Below, piece by piece: positions 9,456-18,222 of a DNA stretch of 64,000 nucleotides. The notes beneath the pieces are model-generated. The model was not told where the DNA came from. It saw only the letters and a list, made by a program, of their open reading frames with translations, and did not search any database. Each line of letters starts with the position of its first letter. The first letter of the stretch is position 1. The stretch covers positions 806,001 through 870,000 of the forward strand of contig NZ_JAPEMC010000001.1 of NCBI RefSeq assembly GCF_026343115.1, given 5' to 3'. The stretch comes from Streptomyces sp. NBC_00102 (GTDB lineage: Bacteria; Actinomycetota; Actinomycetes; Streptomycetales; Streptomycetaceae). A program made the position numbers and the translations under genes.

Positions 9456-10802
9456 ATGACCACGGGTCAGGGGCACGGACGCACCACGGGCCGGAGCGGT
9501 CCCGCGGGAGGCGGTCACTCCGCGCAGGGAGCCGGCCCCGCGCACAGCCGCCGGGGGTTTCTGCGCGTCGGCGGCGCTATCGCGTCGGCCACCGCGCTGG
9601 CGCCGGTGCTGTCCGGGTGTGCGGGCGGTTCCGGCGGACTGCGGATCGTCGGGGTGACCGACCAGCAGCAGCCGGTGGAGGAGTTGCTGGCGCTGTACCG
9701 CGAGAGCCGGCCCCACGAGTCGTTCACCACCTCGTTCGCGCCCACCGAGCAGATGCAGACGGTGGTCCGCACACAACTCGCCGGCGGCAACGCCCCGGCC
9801 GTGCACGCGGTGTACCCGGGCAGCGGCAGCGCGATGTCCATGGTGGAGCTGGCCAAGGCGGGGCTGCTCACCGATCTCAGCGCGCAGCCGTGGACGGAGG
9901 GCATCCCGGCGGCCTTCGGTACGGCCTACCGGTACGAGGGGCACACGTACCTCTACTCGGCGGGCAGCTGCCTGATCGGCGCCATCTACAACAAGAAGGT
10001 GTTCGCCGGGGCCGGTGTGGAGCCGCCGTCGACCTGGCAGGAGCTGCTCGCGGTCTGCTCGAAGCTCAGGGCGCGGGGCGTCGTACCGATCGCGCTCGGC
10101 GCGCAGACTCCCTGGGTGACGCAGCTGATCAGCTACGCCCTGGTGCCGAACGCCGTCTACGCGCACAACGCCCGGTTCGACGACGACATGGCCGCCGGCC
10201 GGACGACCTTCCGGGACTCGGGCTGGGCCGACGCGCTGGGCCGGTACCAGGAACTTCAGCGCAAAGGTTTTTTCAACGACAACCCCAACGGCACCACGTT
10301 CGAGCAGCAGACCGCGATGGTCGCCACCGGGAGGGCCGCGATGGCCGTCCAGGTCTCCGCGGTGCTCGGGGTGTTCCGGGAGGCCGCCGAGAACCCGGGA
10401 GACCTCGCGATGTTTCCCTTCCCCGGCGCGGACGATCCGGCACGGCTGTGGATTCCGGCCGGGATCGTCGTCGGCCTCGGCGTCTCCGTGCGGGCGAAGG
10501 AGGACCCTCGGGCCGCGGACTTCATCGCCTTCCTCGGGAAGCAGGAGAACATCGACCGCTGGGCGTCCGCCGTCTTCGCGATTCCCTTCCGGCGGGACGC
10601 CTCCACCGCCGTCGACCCGGTCCTGGAGCCGTTCCTGCCGATCGTGGACGGCGGCCGCGCCGTGCCGTTCATGGACCAGCGGTGGCCCAACGCCGAGGTG
10701 CAGCCCGCGCATTGCTCGGCCGTGCAGGACCTGCTGGCCGGTGTGACGGACGTCCGGGGCGCGCTCGGACAGATGGACGACGCCTACCGGAGGACCTCAT
10801 GA
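9456..10802 (+). CDS. ABC transporter extracellular sugar-binding lipoprotein (Tat-type signal)
   Basis: A 448-residue solute-binding protein of the carbohydrate uptake (CUT1) family. The N-terminus has a twin-arginine motif RRGFLRVGG, a hydrophobic segment and the lipobox VLSGC, so it is probably a Tat-exported lipoprotein. The mature part starts with GGLRIVGVTDQQQP and contains the family pattern IYNKKVFAGAGVEPPSTWQEL. An AGAAGGG precedes the ATG. The stop overlaps the first permease by 4 bp. The sugar is unknown. No ATPase gene is in the operon, as is common in Streptomyces, where a shared MsiK-type ATPase serves many importers. Confidence 0.9.
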   Translation: MTTGQGHGRTTGRSGPAGGGHSAQGAGPAHSRRGFLRVGGAIASATALAPVLSGCAGGSGGLRIVGVTDQQQPVEELLALYRESRPHESFTTSFAPTEQMQTVVRTQLAGGNAPAVHAVYPGSGSAMSMVELAKAGLLTDLSAQPWTEGIPAAFGTAYRYEGHTYLYSAGSCLIGAIYNKKVFAGAGVEPPSTWQELLAVCSKLRARGVVPIALGAQTPWVTQLISYALVPNAVYAHNARFDDDMAAGRTTFRDSGWADALGRYQELQRKGFFNDNPNGTTFEQQTAMVATGRAAMAVQVSAVLGVFREAAENPGDLAMFPFPGADDPARLWIPAGIVVGLGVSVRAKEDPRAADFIAFLGKQENIDRWASAVFAIPFRRDASTAVDPVLEPFLPIVDGGRAVPFMDQRWPNAEVQPAHCSAVQDLLAGVTDVRGALGQMDDAYRRTS

Positions 10803-11824
10803 GCCGCTCGCTCCCCCAGCCCGAGGAGATCGACCCCGAGGAGACCCGCCCGGAGAAGACCGGGGCCCGGCGCCGGTCCGGGGAGTCCCGGCCCCGCATC
10901 CAGTTCCGGCCGCAACCGGAACCCCGGTCGCGGCCCCGCGCCCGCCCCGGACGCGATCTCACGCTCCCGCCCTGGGGGTTCGTCCTGCCCGCTCTGGTGG
11001 TGTACGCGCTCGTCGTGCTGTACCCGGCCGTCTCGGGCGTGGCGTACGCCTTCACCGACTGGTCCGGCATCGGCGACGCCTCGTTCGTCGGGCTCGCGAA
11101 CTTCCGGGCGCTCCTCGACGACCAGCGGACCCTGGACTCCGTCGTGAACACGCTGCTGCTGACCGTCGCGGTGGTCGTCGTACAGAACCTCGTCGGGCTG
11201 CTGCTCGCGCTGGGGGTCGACGCCGGCATCCGGAGCGGGTCGCTGCTGCGGGTGGTCTTCTTCGCCCCGGCGGTGGTCAGCCCGGTGATGGTCGCCTTCC
11301 TGTGGAAGTACGTCTACAACCCCGAGGACGGCGCCGGGCTCAACGGCCTGCTGGGCGCCGTCGGTCTCGGCGCCCTGCGGCAGGACTGGCTGGGCGATCC
11401 GTCGCTGGCGCTCTGGTCGGTGGCCGCCATGGTGGTCTGGCAGTACGCCGGTTACTCGATGGTCATCTTCCTCGCCGGGCTCCAGGGGGTGCCGCCCGAA
11501 CTGCACGAAGCGGCCAGGATCGACGGCGCCGGAGCCTGGCAGCGGTTCCGTTGGGTCACCTGGCCGATGCTCGCCCCGGCGCTGACCGTCAACCTCATGC
11601 TGTCGACGATCGGCGGCCTGAAACTCTTCGACCAGGTGTACGCGGCGACCAACGGCGGTCCGGGCACGGCCAGCGAGACGCTGTCGACGGCCCTCTTCAA
11701 GGAGGCTTTCGTGTACGGGAAGTTCGGCTACAGCACCGCCGTGGCCCTGGTGCTGGCGCTCTTCGTGGCGGCGGTCTCGCTGGTCCAGCTCCGCTTCCTG
11801 CGGGCGCGGGAGGTGACCGCGTGA
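10799..11824 (+). CDS. ABC sugar transporter permease 1 (MalF/UgpA type)
   Basis: A 341-residue permease with six to seven membrane segments. It overlaps the binding-protein stop in an ATGA and has a GGAGG 6 bp upstream. The first 55 residues are a long Arg/Pro/Glu-rich cytoplasmic leader, unusual for the family. The EAA loop that docks on the ATPase reads EAARIDGAGAWQRFRWVTWP, with the expected EAA-x3-G. The end GPGTASETLSTALFKEAF is typical of MalF-type partners. Confidence 0.92.
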   Translation: MSRSLPQPEEIDPEETRPEKTGARRRSGESRPRIQFRPQPEPRSRPRARPGRDLTLPPWGFVLPALVVYALVVLYPAVSGVAYAFTDWSGIGDASFVGLANFRALLDDQRTLDSVVNTLLLTVAVVVVQNLVGLLLALGVDAGIRSGSLLRVVFFAPAVVSPVMVAFLWKYVYNPEDGAGLNGLLGAVGLGALRQDWLGDPSLALWSVAAMVVWQYAGYSMVIFLAGLQGVPPELHEAARIDGAGAWQRFRWVTWPMLAPALTVNLMLSTIGGLKLFDQVYAATNGGPGTASETLSTALFKEAFVYGKFGYSTAVALVLALFVAAVSLVQLRFLRAREVTA

Positions 11825-12702
11825 CCTCCGTGAAGCACGTGGAGCCGGCAGAGTCCGTACGGTCCGTGAAGTCCGTCCGCCGCCGTGCCCGGTACGGGAG
11901 TTGGGCCCTGGAACTGGTGATGGTCGCGGTCGCGGTCCTCTTCCTGTTCCCGGTGTACGCGCTGATCACGCTGGCGCTGAAGGAGCCCCGGCAGATCGCC
12001 GGCTCCCCGCTGGGCCTGCCCGCCCCTCCGACCGCGCAAAACTTCGGCAACGCGTGGTCGTCCGCCTCGCTGGGCCCCGCGCTCGTCAACAGCGCGGTCA
12101 TCACCGCCCTCAGCCTGCTGCTCCTCGTGGTGCTCGGCTCCACGGGCGCGTACTTCCTGGCCCGCCGGGCCCAGGGGCTCGGGTACGGGCTGTACATCCT
12201 CTTCCTGCTGGGCATCGTGCTGCCGTTCCAGCTGGGGATGATCCCGCTGTACAAGCTGGTGGACGGCCTCGGCTGGCTCGGGACGTACCAGGGGATGGTG
12301 CTCTTCTACACCGGCATCCAGCTTCCGTTCACCGTGTTCCTCTACACCGGGTTCGTCCGCACCCTGCCCGCCGACTACGCGCAGGCGGCGCTGATCGACG
12401 GGTGCGACCACCGTCAGGCGTTCACCCGGATCGTGTTCCCGCTGCTGCGGCCCGTCACCGGCACGGTGATCATCCTGAACGCCGTCTTCGTCTGGAACGA
12501 CTTCTTCACCCCGCTGCTCTACCTGGGCGGGTCCGACAAGGAGACCGTGCCGGTGAGGGTGTTCTCCTTCGTCGGCCAGTACGTGTCCGACTACGGGCTG
12601 GTCTTCGCCGGACTCGTGCTGGCCGCGCTGCCCGTCCTGGTGGTGTTCCTGCTGCTCCAGCGCTACGTCATCAAGGGGTTCTCCGGGGGGCTCAAGGGCT
12701 GA
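11821..12702 (+). CDS. ABC sugar transporter permease 2 (MalG/UgpE type)
   Basis: A 293-residue permease starting at a GTG that overlaps the previous stop (GTGA). Six membrane segments are visible; the EAA loop reads QAALIDGCDHRQAFTRIVFP. The tail QRYVIKGFSGGLKG is the usual C-terminus of MalG-type permeases. It completes a binding protein-permease-permease operon; the transcript then meets three copies of a 28-bp GC repeat before the convergent TetR gene. Confidence 0.92.
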   Translation: MTSVKHVEPAESVRSVKSVRRRARYGSWALELVMVAVAVLFLFPVYALITLALKEPRQIAGSPLGLPAPPTAQNFGNAWSSASLGPALVNSAVITALSLLLLVVLGSTGAYFLARRAQGLGYGLYILFLLGIVLPFQLGMIPLYKLVDGLGWLGTYQGMVLFYTGIQLPFTVFLYTGFVRTLPADYAQAALIDGCDHRQAFTRIVFPLLRPVTGTVIILNAVFVWNDFFTPLLYLGGSDKETVPVRVFSFVGQYVSDYGLVFAGLVLAALPVLVVFLLLQRYVIKGFSGGLKG

Positions 12703-12703
12703 G

Positions 12704-12787
12704 CCCGGCCGGGACCCGGGCCGCCCCCGGCCCCGGCCGGGACCCGGGCCGCCCCCGGCCCCGGCCGGGACCCGGGCCGCCCCCGGC
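12704..12787. repeat. Three perfect tandem copies of a 28-bp GC-only repeat
   Basis: Units at 12704-12731, 12732-12759 and 12760-12787 are identical; each contains the palindromes CCCGGCCGGG and CCCGGG. The array fills the whole gap between the permease stop and the end of the TetR gene. Each unit can fold, so the array may act as a strong bidirectional terminator; perfect identity points to recent expansion. Confidence 0.9.
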
Positions 12788-13381
12788 CTACGGGCGCAGC
12801 GCCCGCAGCAGCAGGTCCGCGAGGTGGTCGGCGACCTCCTGCTTGGTGAGCGGCCCGTCGGGGCGGTACCAGGTCGAGAGGTGGTGGATCGAACCGAAGT
12901 GGTAGTCGACGACGAGGTCGGCGGGGCTGGCGTGGGAGAAGACACCGGTCCGCTGTCCCTCCTCGATCAGGGCGCGGAAGCGCTCGTGGTAGCGGCGGCG
13001 TTCGACGCGTACCTGCTTGTTCTTCTCCGGGCTCAGGTGGTGCATGGAGCGGAAGAAGATGGACGCGTCGTCGAGGTTCTCGATGGTCGTCACGACCACG
13101 TCGGCGGCGGCGTCGCGCAGCCGCTTCTCCACCGGTTCGTCGGCGTCGGCGAAGGCGTCGAGGCGCTCCTGCTGGAGGCGGAGCACCCGGGCGTAGACCT
13201 CGTGGAGGAGGTCCTCCTTGGAGCCGAAGTAGTGGTAGAGGGCTCCCTTGGTGACCCCTGCGGCCTCGACGATCTCCTGCACCGAGGTGCGGTCGTACCC
13301 CTGTTCCGCGAAGAGGCGGGTGGCGGCGGCCAGCAGCCGTTGGGGAACGGGAACCCCATTCCCTTCCCTAGCCTTGGCCAT
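12788..13381 (-). CDS. TetR-family regulator (lipid-metabolism operon)
   Basis: A 197-residue TetR protein with the N-terminal HTH RLFAEQGYDRTSVQEIVEAAGVTKGALYHYFGSKEDLL (split here for reading: residues about 20-57). A GTG three codons upstream (13390) is an alternative start. It is the last gene of an SDR, acyl-CoA ligase, TetR series, 38 bp behind the ligase. Its C-terminal pocket (FFRSMHHLSPEKNKQV and the following helices) resembles KstR2/FadR-like acyl-CoA sensors in general layout. The probable operator is the CATACCGACTGGT element at 15903; the same core at 4242 suggests it may also control the APH/acyl-CoA dehydrogenase pair. Confidence 0.88.
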   Translation of the reverse strand: MAKAREGNGVPVPQRLLAAATRLFAEQGYDRTSVQEIVEAAGVTKGALYHYFGSKEDLLHEVYARVLRLQQERLDAFADADEPVEKRLRDAAADVVVTTIENLDDASIFFRSMHHLSPEKNKQVRVERRRYHERFRALIEEGQRTGVFSHASPADLVVDYHFGSIHHLSTWYRPDGPLTKQEVADHLADLLLRALRP

Positions 13382-13419
13382 CGCCGCCACCTGCCCTTCG
13401 TCATTGCCGTGAACGTGTT

Positions 13420-15105
13420 CTAACGCGGGGAACGCAGTTCCCGCCTGAGGATCTTCCCACTCGCCGTCTTCGGCAGCTCGGCCAGGATCTCGACCTGGCG
13501 CGGGTACTTGTACGCGGCGAGCCGTTCCTTGCAGTAGGCGCCCAGTTCCTCGGGTGCCGCCTCGGCGCCCGGCCGGAGGCTGACGTACGCGCGGACCGTC
13601 TCGCCGCGGTAGGCGTCGGGGACGCCGACGACGGCTGCCTCGCGGACGGCGGGGTGGGTGTAGAGGACGTCCTCCACCTCGCGGGGCCAGACCTTGAACC
13701 CGGAGGCGTTGATCATGTCCTTCTTGCGGTCCACGACGTAGAGCCAGCCCTGGCGGTCCATGAACCCGATGTCCCCGGTGCGCAGTTCGCCGTCGGGGAA
13801 GGCGGCGGCGGTGGCCTCGGGGAGGTTCCAGTAACCGGAGACGACCTGGGGTCCGCGGACCGCGATCTCGCCCTGTTCGCCGAGCGGAACCTCGGCGCCG
13901 CTCTCGTCGAGGATGCGTACGAGGGTGTCGGGGCCGGGGACGCCGACCGAGAGGGTGCCGGAGACGGGGTCGACGGGGGCCTCGCGGTGCGGGGGTACGG
14001 CGGCGCAGGGCGCGGTGCACTCGGTGAGGCCGTAGCCGTTGCGGATGTACGGGCCGAAGTCCGCCCGGAACTTCTCCACCAGCGCGGGCGGCAGGGGTGC
14101 GCCGCCGGAGGAGATCACCGCGAAGGAGTCGAAGTGGGCGGGGGTGGCGTCGGGGTGGGCGGCGAGCGCCATGAAGGCGGTGGACGGGCCGACGGTGTAG
14201 GCGGGGCGGTGGGTGGCGAAGGCTTCGAGGACGACGCTCGCCTCGAAGCGGTAGGCGAGCACCAGGGTGCCGGCGTTGGCGACGCAGGCGGCGAGCTGGC
14301 AGACCATGCCGGTGATGTGGAAGAGCGGGGCGAGGGCGAAGTAGGCGGCGCCCTCGGGGATCGGATGGTCCTTGCGCTGGCGTTCGGCGTTGACCATGAC
14401 GTTGCCGTGGGAGTTCATCGCCCCCTTGGGCTTCCCGCTGGTGCCGGAGGTGTAGCTGATCAGCGCGGTGTCGGCGGCCGTGGGTCCGCGGTCCTCGGGG
14501 GCGGCGAGCCCCTTGCGGGCGACGGTCACGAGATCGTCGGCGTCGCCGGGGACGGGCAGCCGCTCGAAGCCGAGGACACGCGGGTCGTTCTCGCTCTGGA
14601 GGTCGAGCTCGCAGGCGGTGACGGCGATCGTGACGCCCGGGGCGCCGGCGACGGTGTCGCGCAGGTACGACTCCCAGGCCCGGTCCGAGCAGAACAGCGC
14701 GGTCACTCCGGCGTCGTCCAAGACGTGCGCGACCTCGCCGGCCTTGTACATGGGGTTGAGCGGGACGACGGTGGCGCCCGCCTTCCACGCGCCCAGCAGG
14801 GCGAGGACGAAGTGCGGGGTGTTCTGGAGCATGATCGCCACGCGGTCGCCGCGGCGCAGGCCGCGGGCGGCGAGGTGTCCGGCGACCGAGTCGCTCAGTT
14901 CGTCGGTCTCGCGGTAGCCGAGCCGTCCGTCGAAGTAGGCGAGGGCGGTGTGTTCCGGGGCGCGCGCGACGGCGGCCCGGAAGGCGTGGAGCACCGTCTC
15001 GGCCGGCTCGACGGGGGTGAGCTGCGTCGCGGAGAGCAGCCCGGTCCAGGGCTTCGCGGCGTACGGGGACGGGGCCTGGGCCGCCGTGTCCGGGGTGGTG
15101 GTCAT
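13420..15105 (-). CDS. Long-chain fatty-acid/acyl-CoA ligase (AMP-binding)
   Basis: A 561-residue adenylate-forming enzyme that activates a carboxylic acid to its CoA thioester. Motifs in order: the AMP/P-loop YTSGTSGKPKGAMNSHGN, GYGLTE, the hinge aspartate in LRTGDIGFMD, DRKKDMINASGFKVWP, and the catalytic lysine in PKTASGKILRREL. The ATG overlaps the SDR stop by 4 bp, so the two are translationally coupled. Substrate chain length cannot be read reliably; the family includes 4-coumarate and medium/long-chain ligases. Confidence 0.92.
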   Translation of the reverse strand: MTTTPDTAAQAPSPYAAKPWTGLLSATQLTPVEPAETVLHAFRAAVARAPEHTALAYFDGRLGYRETDELSDSVAGHLAARGLRRGDRVAIMLQNTPHFVLALLGAWKAGATVVPLNPMYKAGEVAHVLDDAGVTALFCSDRAWESYLRDTVAGAPGVTIAVTACELDLQSENDPRVLGFERLPVPGDADDLVTVARKGLAAPEDRGPTAADTALISYTSGTSGKPKGAMNSHGNVMVNAERQRKDHPIPEGAAYFALAPLFHITGMVCQLAACVANAGTLVLAYRFEASVVLEAFATHRPAYTVGPSTAFMALAAHPDATPAHFDSFAVISSGGAPLPPALVEKFRADFGPYIRNGYGLTECTAPCAAVPPHREAPVDPVSGTLSVGVPGPDTLVRILDESGAEVPLGEQGEIAVRGPQVVSGYWNLPEATAAAFPDGELRTGDIGFMDRQGWLYVVDRKKDMINASGFKVWPREVEDVLYTHPAVREAAVVGVPDAYRGETVRAYVSLRPGAEAAPEELGAYCKERLAAYKYPRQVEILAELPKTASGKILRRELRSPR

Positions 15106-15869
15106 GCGTGGGTCCCCTTCTCCCAGGTGCGCTGGAGCTTGTTCATTCCGCCGATCCATCGGTCCGGGTCCTCGGCCCTGGCCTGGTAGTACGTGGCCAC
15201 CTCGGGGTGCGGGAGGACGAGGAAGCGGTCCTTGCCGATCGCGTCGAAGAGCGCGTCGGCGACGGCGTCCGGTTCGATGGCGGTGGGGGCGAGGACCAGG
15301 TCGCCGGCGGATCCGGCGGCGGTGAGCATGTCGGTGCGTACGCCCTGCGGGCAGATCGCGTGGACCTTGACGCCGCGGTGGCGGTAGGTGAGCGAGAGCC
15401 ATTCGGCGAAGGCGACGGCCCCGTGCTTGCTGACGCTGTAGGGCGCGGCGCCGATCATGGTGAGCAGGCCGGCTGCGGAGGCGGTGGTGACGAACCGGCC
15501 GCTGCCGCGCTCCAGCCAGTCGGGCAGCAGCGCCCGGGCGGCGCGGACGTGGGCCATGACGTTGACGTCCCAGGCGGCGGCCCACACCTCCTCGTCGGCG
15601 AAGACGTCGCCGGGCGAGGCGAGGCCCGCGTTGGCGCAGAACACGTCGACGGTGCCGTCGAGGGCGTCCCGGGCGGCGTCCACGATCCCGGAGGCGTCCC
15701 CGGCGATCGCGGTGCCGCCGATCTCCCGGGCGAGCGGCTCGATCCGTGCGGCGTCGAGGTCGTTGACGACCACCCGCGCACCCTCGGCGGCGAATCTCCG
15801 GGCCAGGGCGGCGCCGATGCCGCCTCCGGCTCCCGTGACCACTACGCCGGCACCTTGCACCGTACTCAT
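15102..15869 (-). CDS. SDR family oxidoreductase
   Basis: A 255-residue classical short-chain dehydrogenase. The nucleotide motif VVTGAGGGIGAALA, NAG in CANAGLA, the catalytic Ser region TTASAAGLL and the YSVSK pair are all present. Asp in VVNDLDAA suggests NAD(H). It is the first gene of the SDR, acyl-CoA ligase, TetR operon, with GAGAGG upstream of the ATG. It probably oxidises a hydroxyacyl or alcohol intermediate upstream of acid activation. Confidence 0.9.
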   Translation of the reverse strand: MSTVQGAGVVVTGAGGGIGAALARRFAAEGARVVVNDLDAARIEPLAREIGGTAIAGDASGIVDAARDALDGTVDVFCANAGLASPGDVFADEEVWAAAWDVNVMAHVRAARALLPDWLERGSGRFVTTASAAGLLTMIGAAPYSVSKHGAVAFAEWLSLTYRHRGVKVHAICPQGVRTDMLTAAGSAGDLVLAPTAIEPDAVADALFDAIGKDRFLVLPHPEVATYYQARAEDPDRWIGGMNKLQRTWEKGTHA

Positions 15870-15902
15870 CGGGTCCTGCCTCTCTGCACGACTTCCCCAG
15901 CA

Positions 15903-15920
15903 GACTAACCAGTCGGTATG
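15903..15920 (-). promoter_or_regulatory. TetR-type operator of the SDR/ligase/TetR operon
   Basis: Read on the operon's strand the site is CATACCGACTGGTTAGTC, sharing the first 13 bases with the site at 4241-4253. It lies 34 bp before the SDR start, inside the likely promoter. Confidence 0.55.
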
Positions 15921-16072
15921 TGATCGGGGAAGGGGTCGCGGGAAGGTCTGGGATTCTGCCCTGCCGGGGCTGGGCGGCGCTGTGAATCGGCCCGCCGAGA
16001 TCGTTCCGCGGGGGCGCCGCACGCGCTAGCGTGCATGCCCATGACAGTCCGCGCGATCATGGAGGTGGCTGG

Positions 16073-17356
16073 ATGAGCCTGACCAGACGGGGTGTACTGG
16101 CAGCGGGCGGGGGCCTGGGAGCCCTGGCGGTGACCGCCGCGGGCGGGGGTACGGCGGCTGCCTCGGGCGGCCGCGGCGAGGACTCCGACCACGGCGGGCG
16201 TGCCCCGGTGCGGACCGGCTTCGACCGGCTGGCCGCGGGCGGCTACCGGCTGCTGGCCGGCGAACGCGTGGGCATCGTCACCAACCCCACCGGGATCACC
16301 TCCGACGTGCGCCACATCGTGGACGTGATGCACGCCGACGACCGGGTGAACCTCACCGCCGTCTTCGGCCCCGAGCACGGCTTCCGGGGCACCGCCCAGG
16401 CGGGCGGCTCCGAGGGGCGCTACGACGACCCGGCGACCGGACTGCCGGTCTACGACACGTATCTGAAGAACGGCCAGCCGCTCGCCGACGTGTTCACGGC
16501 CTCCGGCGTGGACACGGTCGTCTTCGACATCCAGGACGCGGGCGCCCGCTTCTACACGTACATCTGGACCCTGTACGACTGCATGGAGGCGGCGGCGCTC
16601 GCGGGCAAGCGGTTCGTCGTCCTGGACCGGCCGAACCCGGTCACCGGGCGGGCGGCGCTCGGTCCCGTGCTCGACCCGGCGTTCGGGACCTTCGTCGGGC
16701 GGCGTGAGATCGCCCAGGCGCACGGGATGACCGTCGCGGAGCTGGCGCTCTTCTTCAACGCCGAGTTCTTCGCCGACCGCCCGGCGGACCTGGACACGGT
16801 GACGATGTCGGGGTGGCGGCGCTCGGACTTCTTCGACGCGACGGGCCTGCCCTGGGTGCCGCCGAGCCCCAACATGCCGACGGCCGACACCGCGCTCGTC
16901 TACTCGGGCACCTGCCTCTTCGAGGGGACGAACCTCTCCGAGGGGCGCGGCACCACCCGTCCGTTCGAGCTGCTCGGGGCGGCCGGGATCGACCACCGCT
17001 GGGCAGCCGCCGCCAACGCGCTGGAGCTGCCCGGGGTCCACTTCCGCGAGGCGTACTTCGCGCCGACCTTCTCCAAGTTCTCCGGCGTCACGGTCGGCGG
17101 GGTGCAGCTCCACGTGGGCGACCGCGAGGTCTTCGACCCGGTACGCACCGGCATCGCGCTGCTGGTGACGGCCAAGGCGACCTGGAGCGGCTTCGCCTGG
17201 CGGGCCGACAACTGGATCGACAAGCTGACCGGCAACACCCGGGTCCGCACCATGATCGACGCGGGCGCGGACACCGACGAGGTGGTGGCCGCCTGGCGCT
17301 CGGACCTCGCGGCCTTCCGGGCCAAGCGGAAGAAGTACCTGCTGTACGGGGGGTGA
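16073..17356 (+). CDS. NamZ-type exo-beta-N-acetylmuramidase (DUF1343 family), exported
   Basis: A 427-residue protein with a TRRGVLAAGGGLGALAV leader that looks like a Tat or Sec signal. The DUF1343 signatures are clear: GIVTNPTGI, FGPEHGFRG, DIQDAGARFYTYIWTL, LDRPNPVTG, PSPNMPTADTALVYSGTCLFEG and the following NLSEGRGTTRPFE. NamZ, the characterised founder from Bacillus, releases N-acetylmuramic acid from non-reducing ends of peptidoglycan chains. The gene stands alone with a strong GGAGGTGG site. A role in cell-wall turnover or scavenging is inferred; no MurNAc uptake genes are adjacent. Confidence 0.9.
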   Translation: MSLTRRGVLAAGGGLGALAVTAAGGGTAAASGGRGEDSDHGGRAPVRTGFDRLAAGGYRLLAGERVGIVTNPTGITSDVRHIVDVMHADDRVNLTAVFGPEHGFRGTAQAGGSEGRYDDPATGLPVYDTYLKNGQPLADVFTASGVDTVVFDIQDAGARFYTYIWTLYDCMEAAALAGKRFVVLDRPNPVTGRAALGPVLDPAFGTFVGRREIAQAHGMTVAELALFFNAEFFADRPADLDTVTMSGWRRSDFFDATGLPWVPPSPNMPTADTALVYSGTCLFEGTNLSEGRGTTRPFELLGAAGIDHRWAAAANALELPGVHFREAYFAPTFSKFSGVTVGGVQLHVGDREVFDPVRTGIALLVTAKATWSGFAWRADNWIDKLTGNTRVRTMIDAGADTDEVVAAWRSDLAAFRAKRKKYLLYGG

Positions 17357-17363
17357 GTCGGAG

Positions 17364-17404
17364 CGGTCCGGGTGCGGGGAAGCGCTCGGCTCACCCACCC
17401 GGAC
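17364..17404. terminator. Possible bidirectional terminator after NamZ
   Basis: Perfect 10-bp arms GGTCCGGGTG and CACCCGGACC enclose a 21-nt loop between two convergent genes. Confidence 0.4.
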
Positions 17405-17411
17405 CGGGGTC

Positions 17412-18119
17412 TCACCAGGGCAGCGGGCCCTCGGCGTCGAAGTAGCCGCCGGTCGGGCCGTCCGGGCCCACCAGCGCCATCCGCACGATGATCTCCGCGC
17501 CCTCCTCCACGGTCTGGGTGCCGGTGCGCGCGTTGAGGTCGGTGGCGGTGTAGCCGGGCTCCACCGCGTTGATCCGCATCCCGGGGAATGCCTTGGCGTA
17601 CTGCACGGTGATCATGTTGACCGCGGCCTTGGACGCCGGGTAGGCGACGCCCGGGTAGGCGGCGGCCGGGTTGCCCGGGGTGGCCATCCGCTCCAGCGAG
17701 GCGAGACCGCTGCTGAGGTTGACCACGACCGGGGCCGCGGAGCGTTCCAGCAGGGGCAGGAAGGCGTGGGTGACCCGCACGGTGCCCAGCACGTTCGTCT
17801 CCAGGATCGTCCGCATCGAATCGGCCGTCTCACCGCCCGCGCCGAGAACGCCCCCGTCCGGGGTGCGTCCCTCGATCCCGGCGTTGTTGATCAGTACGTC
17901 GAGTCCGCCCCCGTCCTCGATCGTCTTCGCCGCGGCCTCGACCGAGGCGTCGTCGGTCACGTCGATGAGGACGAGCCTGGCGCCGATCCGTTCCGCCGCC
18001 CGCCTGCCGCGTTCGGCGTCGCGGCTGCCGAGGTACACGGTGTGCCCGGCGGCGACGAGCCGGCGGGCGGTCTCGAAGCCGAGACCCTTGTTCGCTCCGG
18101 TGATCAGTGTGTTCGTCAT
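17412..18119 (-). CDS. SDR family NAD(P)-dependent oxidoreductase
   Basis: A 235-residue short-chain dehydrogenase: TLITGANKGLGFETA at the N-terminus, LINNAG, NLSSGLAS, YPASKAAV and the PGYTATDLN segment. SR in YLGSRDAERG after the second strand favours NADPH. It diverges from an XRE-type regulator, and the 103-bp gap has a long perfect inverted repeat. This arrangement usually means the regulator controls the dehydrogenase. Substrate unknown. Confidence 0.9.
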   Translation of the reverse strand: MTNTLITGANKGLGFETARRLVAAGHTVYLGSRDAERGRRAAERIGARLVLIDVTDDASVEAAAKTIEDGGGLDVLINNAGIEGRTPDGGVLGAGGETADSMRTILETNVLGTVRVTHAFLPLLERSAAPVVVNLSSGLASLERMATPGNPAAAYPGVAYPASKAAVNMITVQYAKAFPGMRINAVEPGYTATDLNARTGTQTVEEGAEIIVRMALVGPDGPTGGYFDAEGPLPW

Positions 18120-18160
18120 GCCTTCCACTCTCCGGCCCGACCGGGGCGCCTGCCAGACGT

Positions 18161-18197
18161 CCCGTCTTCCTGGGACCGTCGGTACCAGGAAGACGGG
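18161..18197. promoter_or_regulatory. Long perfect inverted repeat in SDR/XRE-regulator promoter
   Basis: Arms CCCGTCTTCCTGG and CCAGGAAGACGGG (13 bp, no mismatch) are separated by 11 bp. It lies 41 bp from the SDR start and 25 bp from the regulator start, so one bound dimer could repress both. Confidence 0.75.
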
Positions 18198-18222
18198 CGG
18201 GCACCGGTGCACACTGGTGGGC

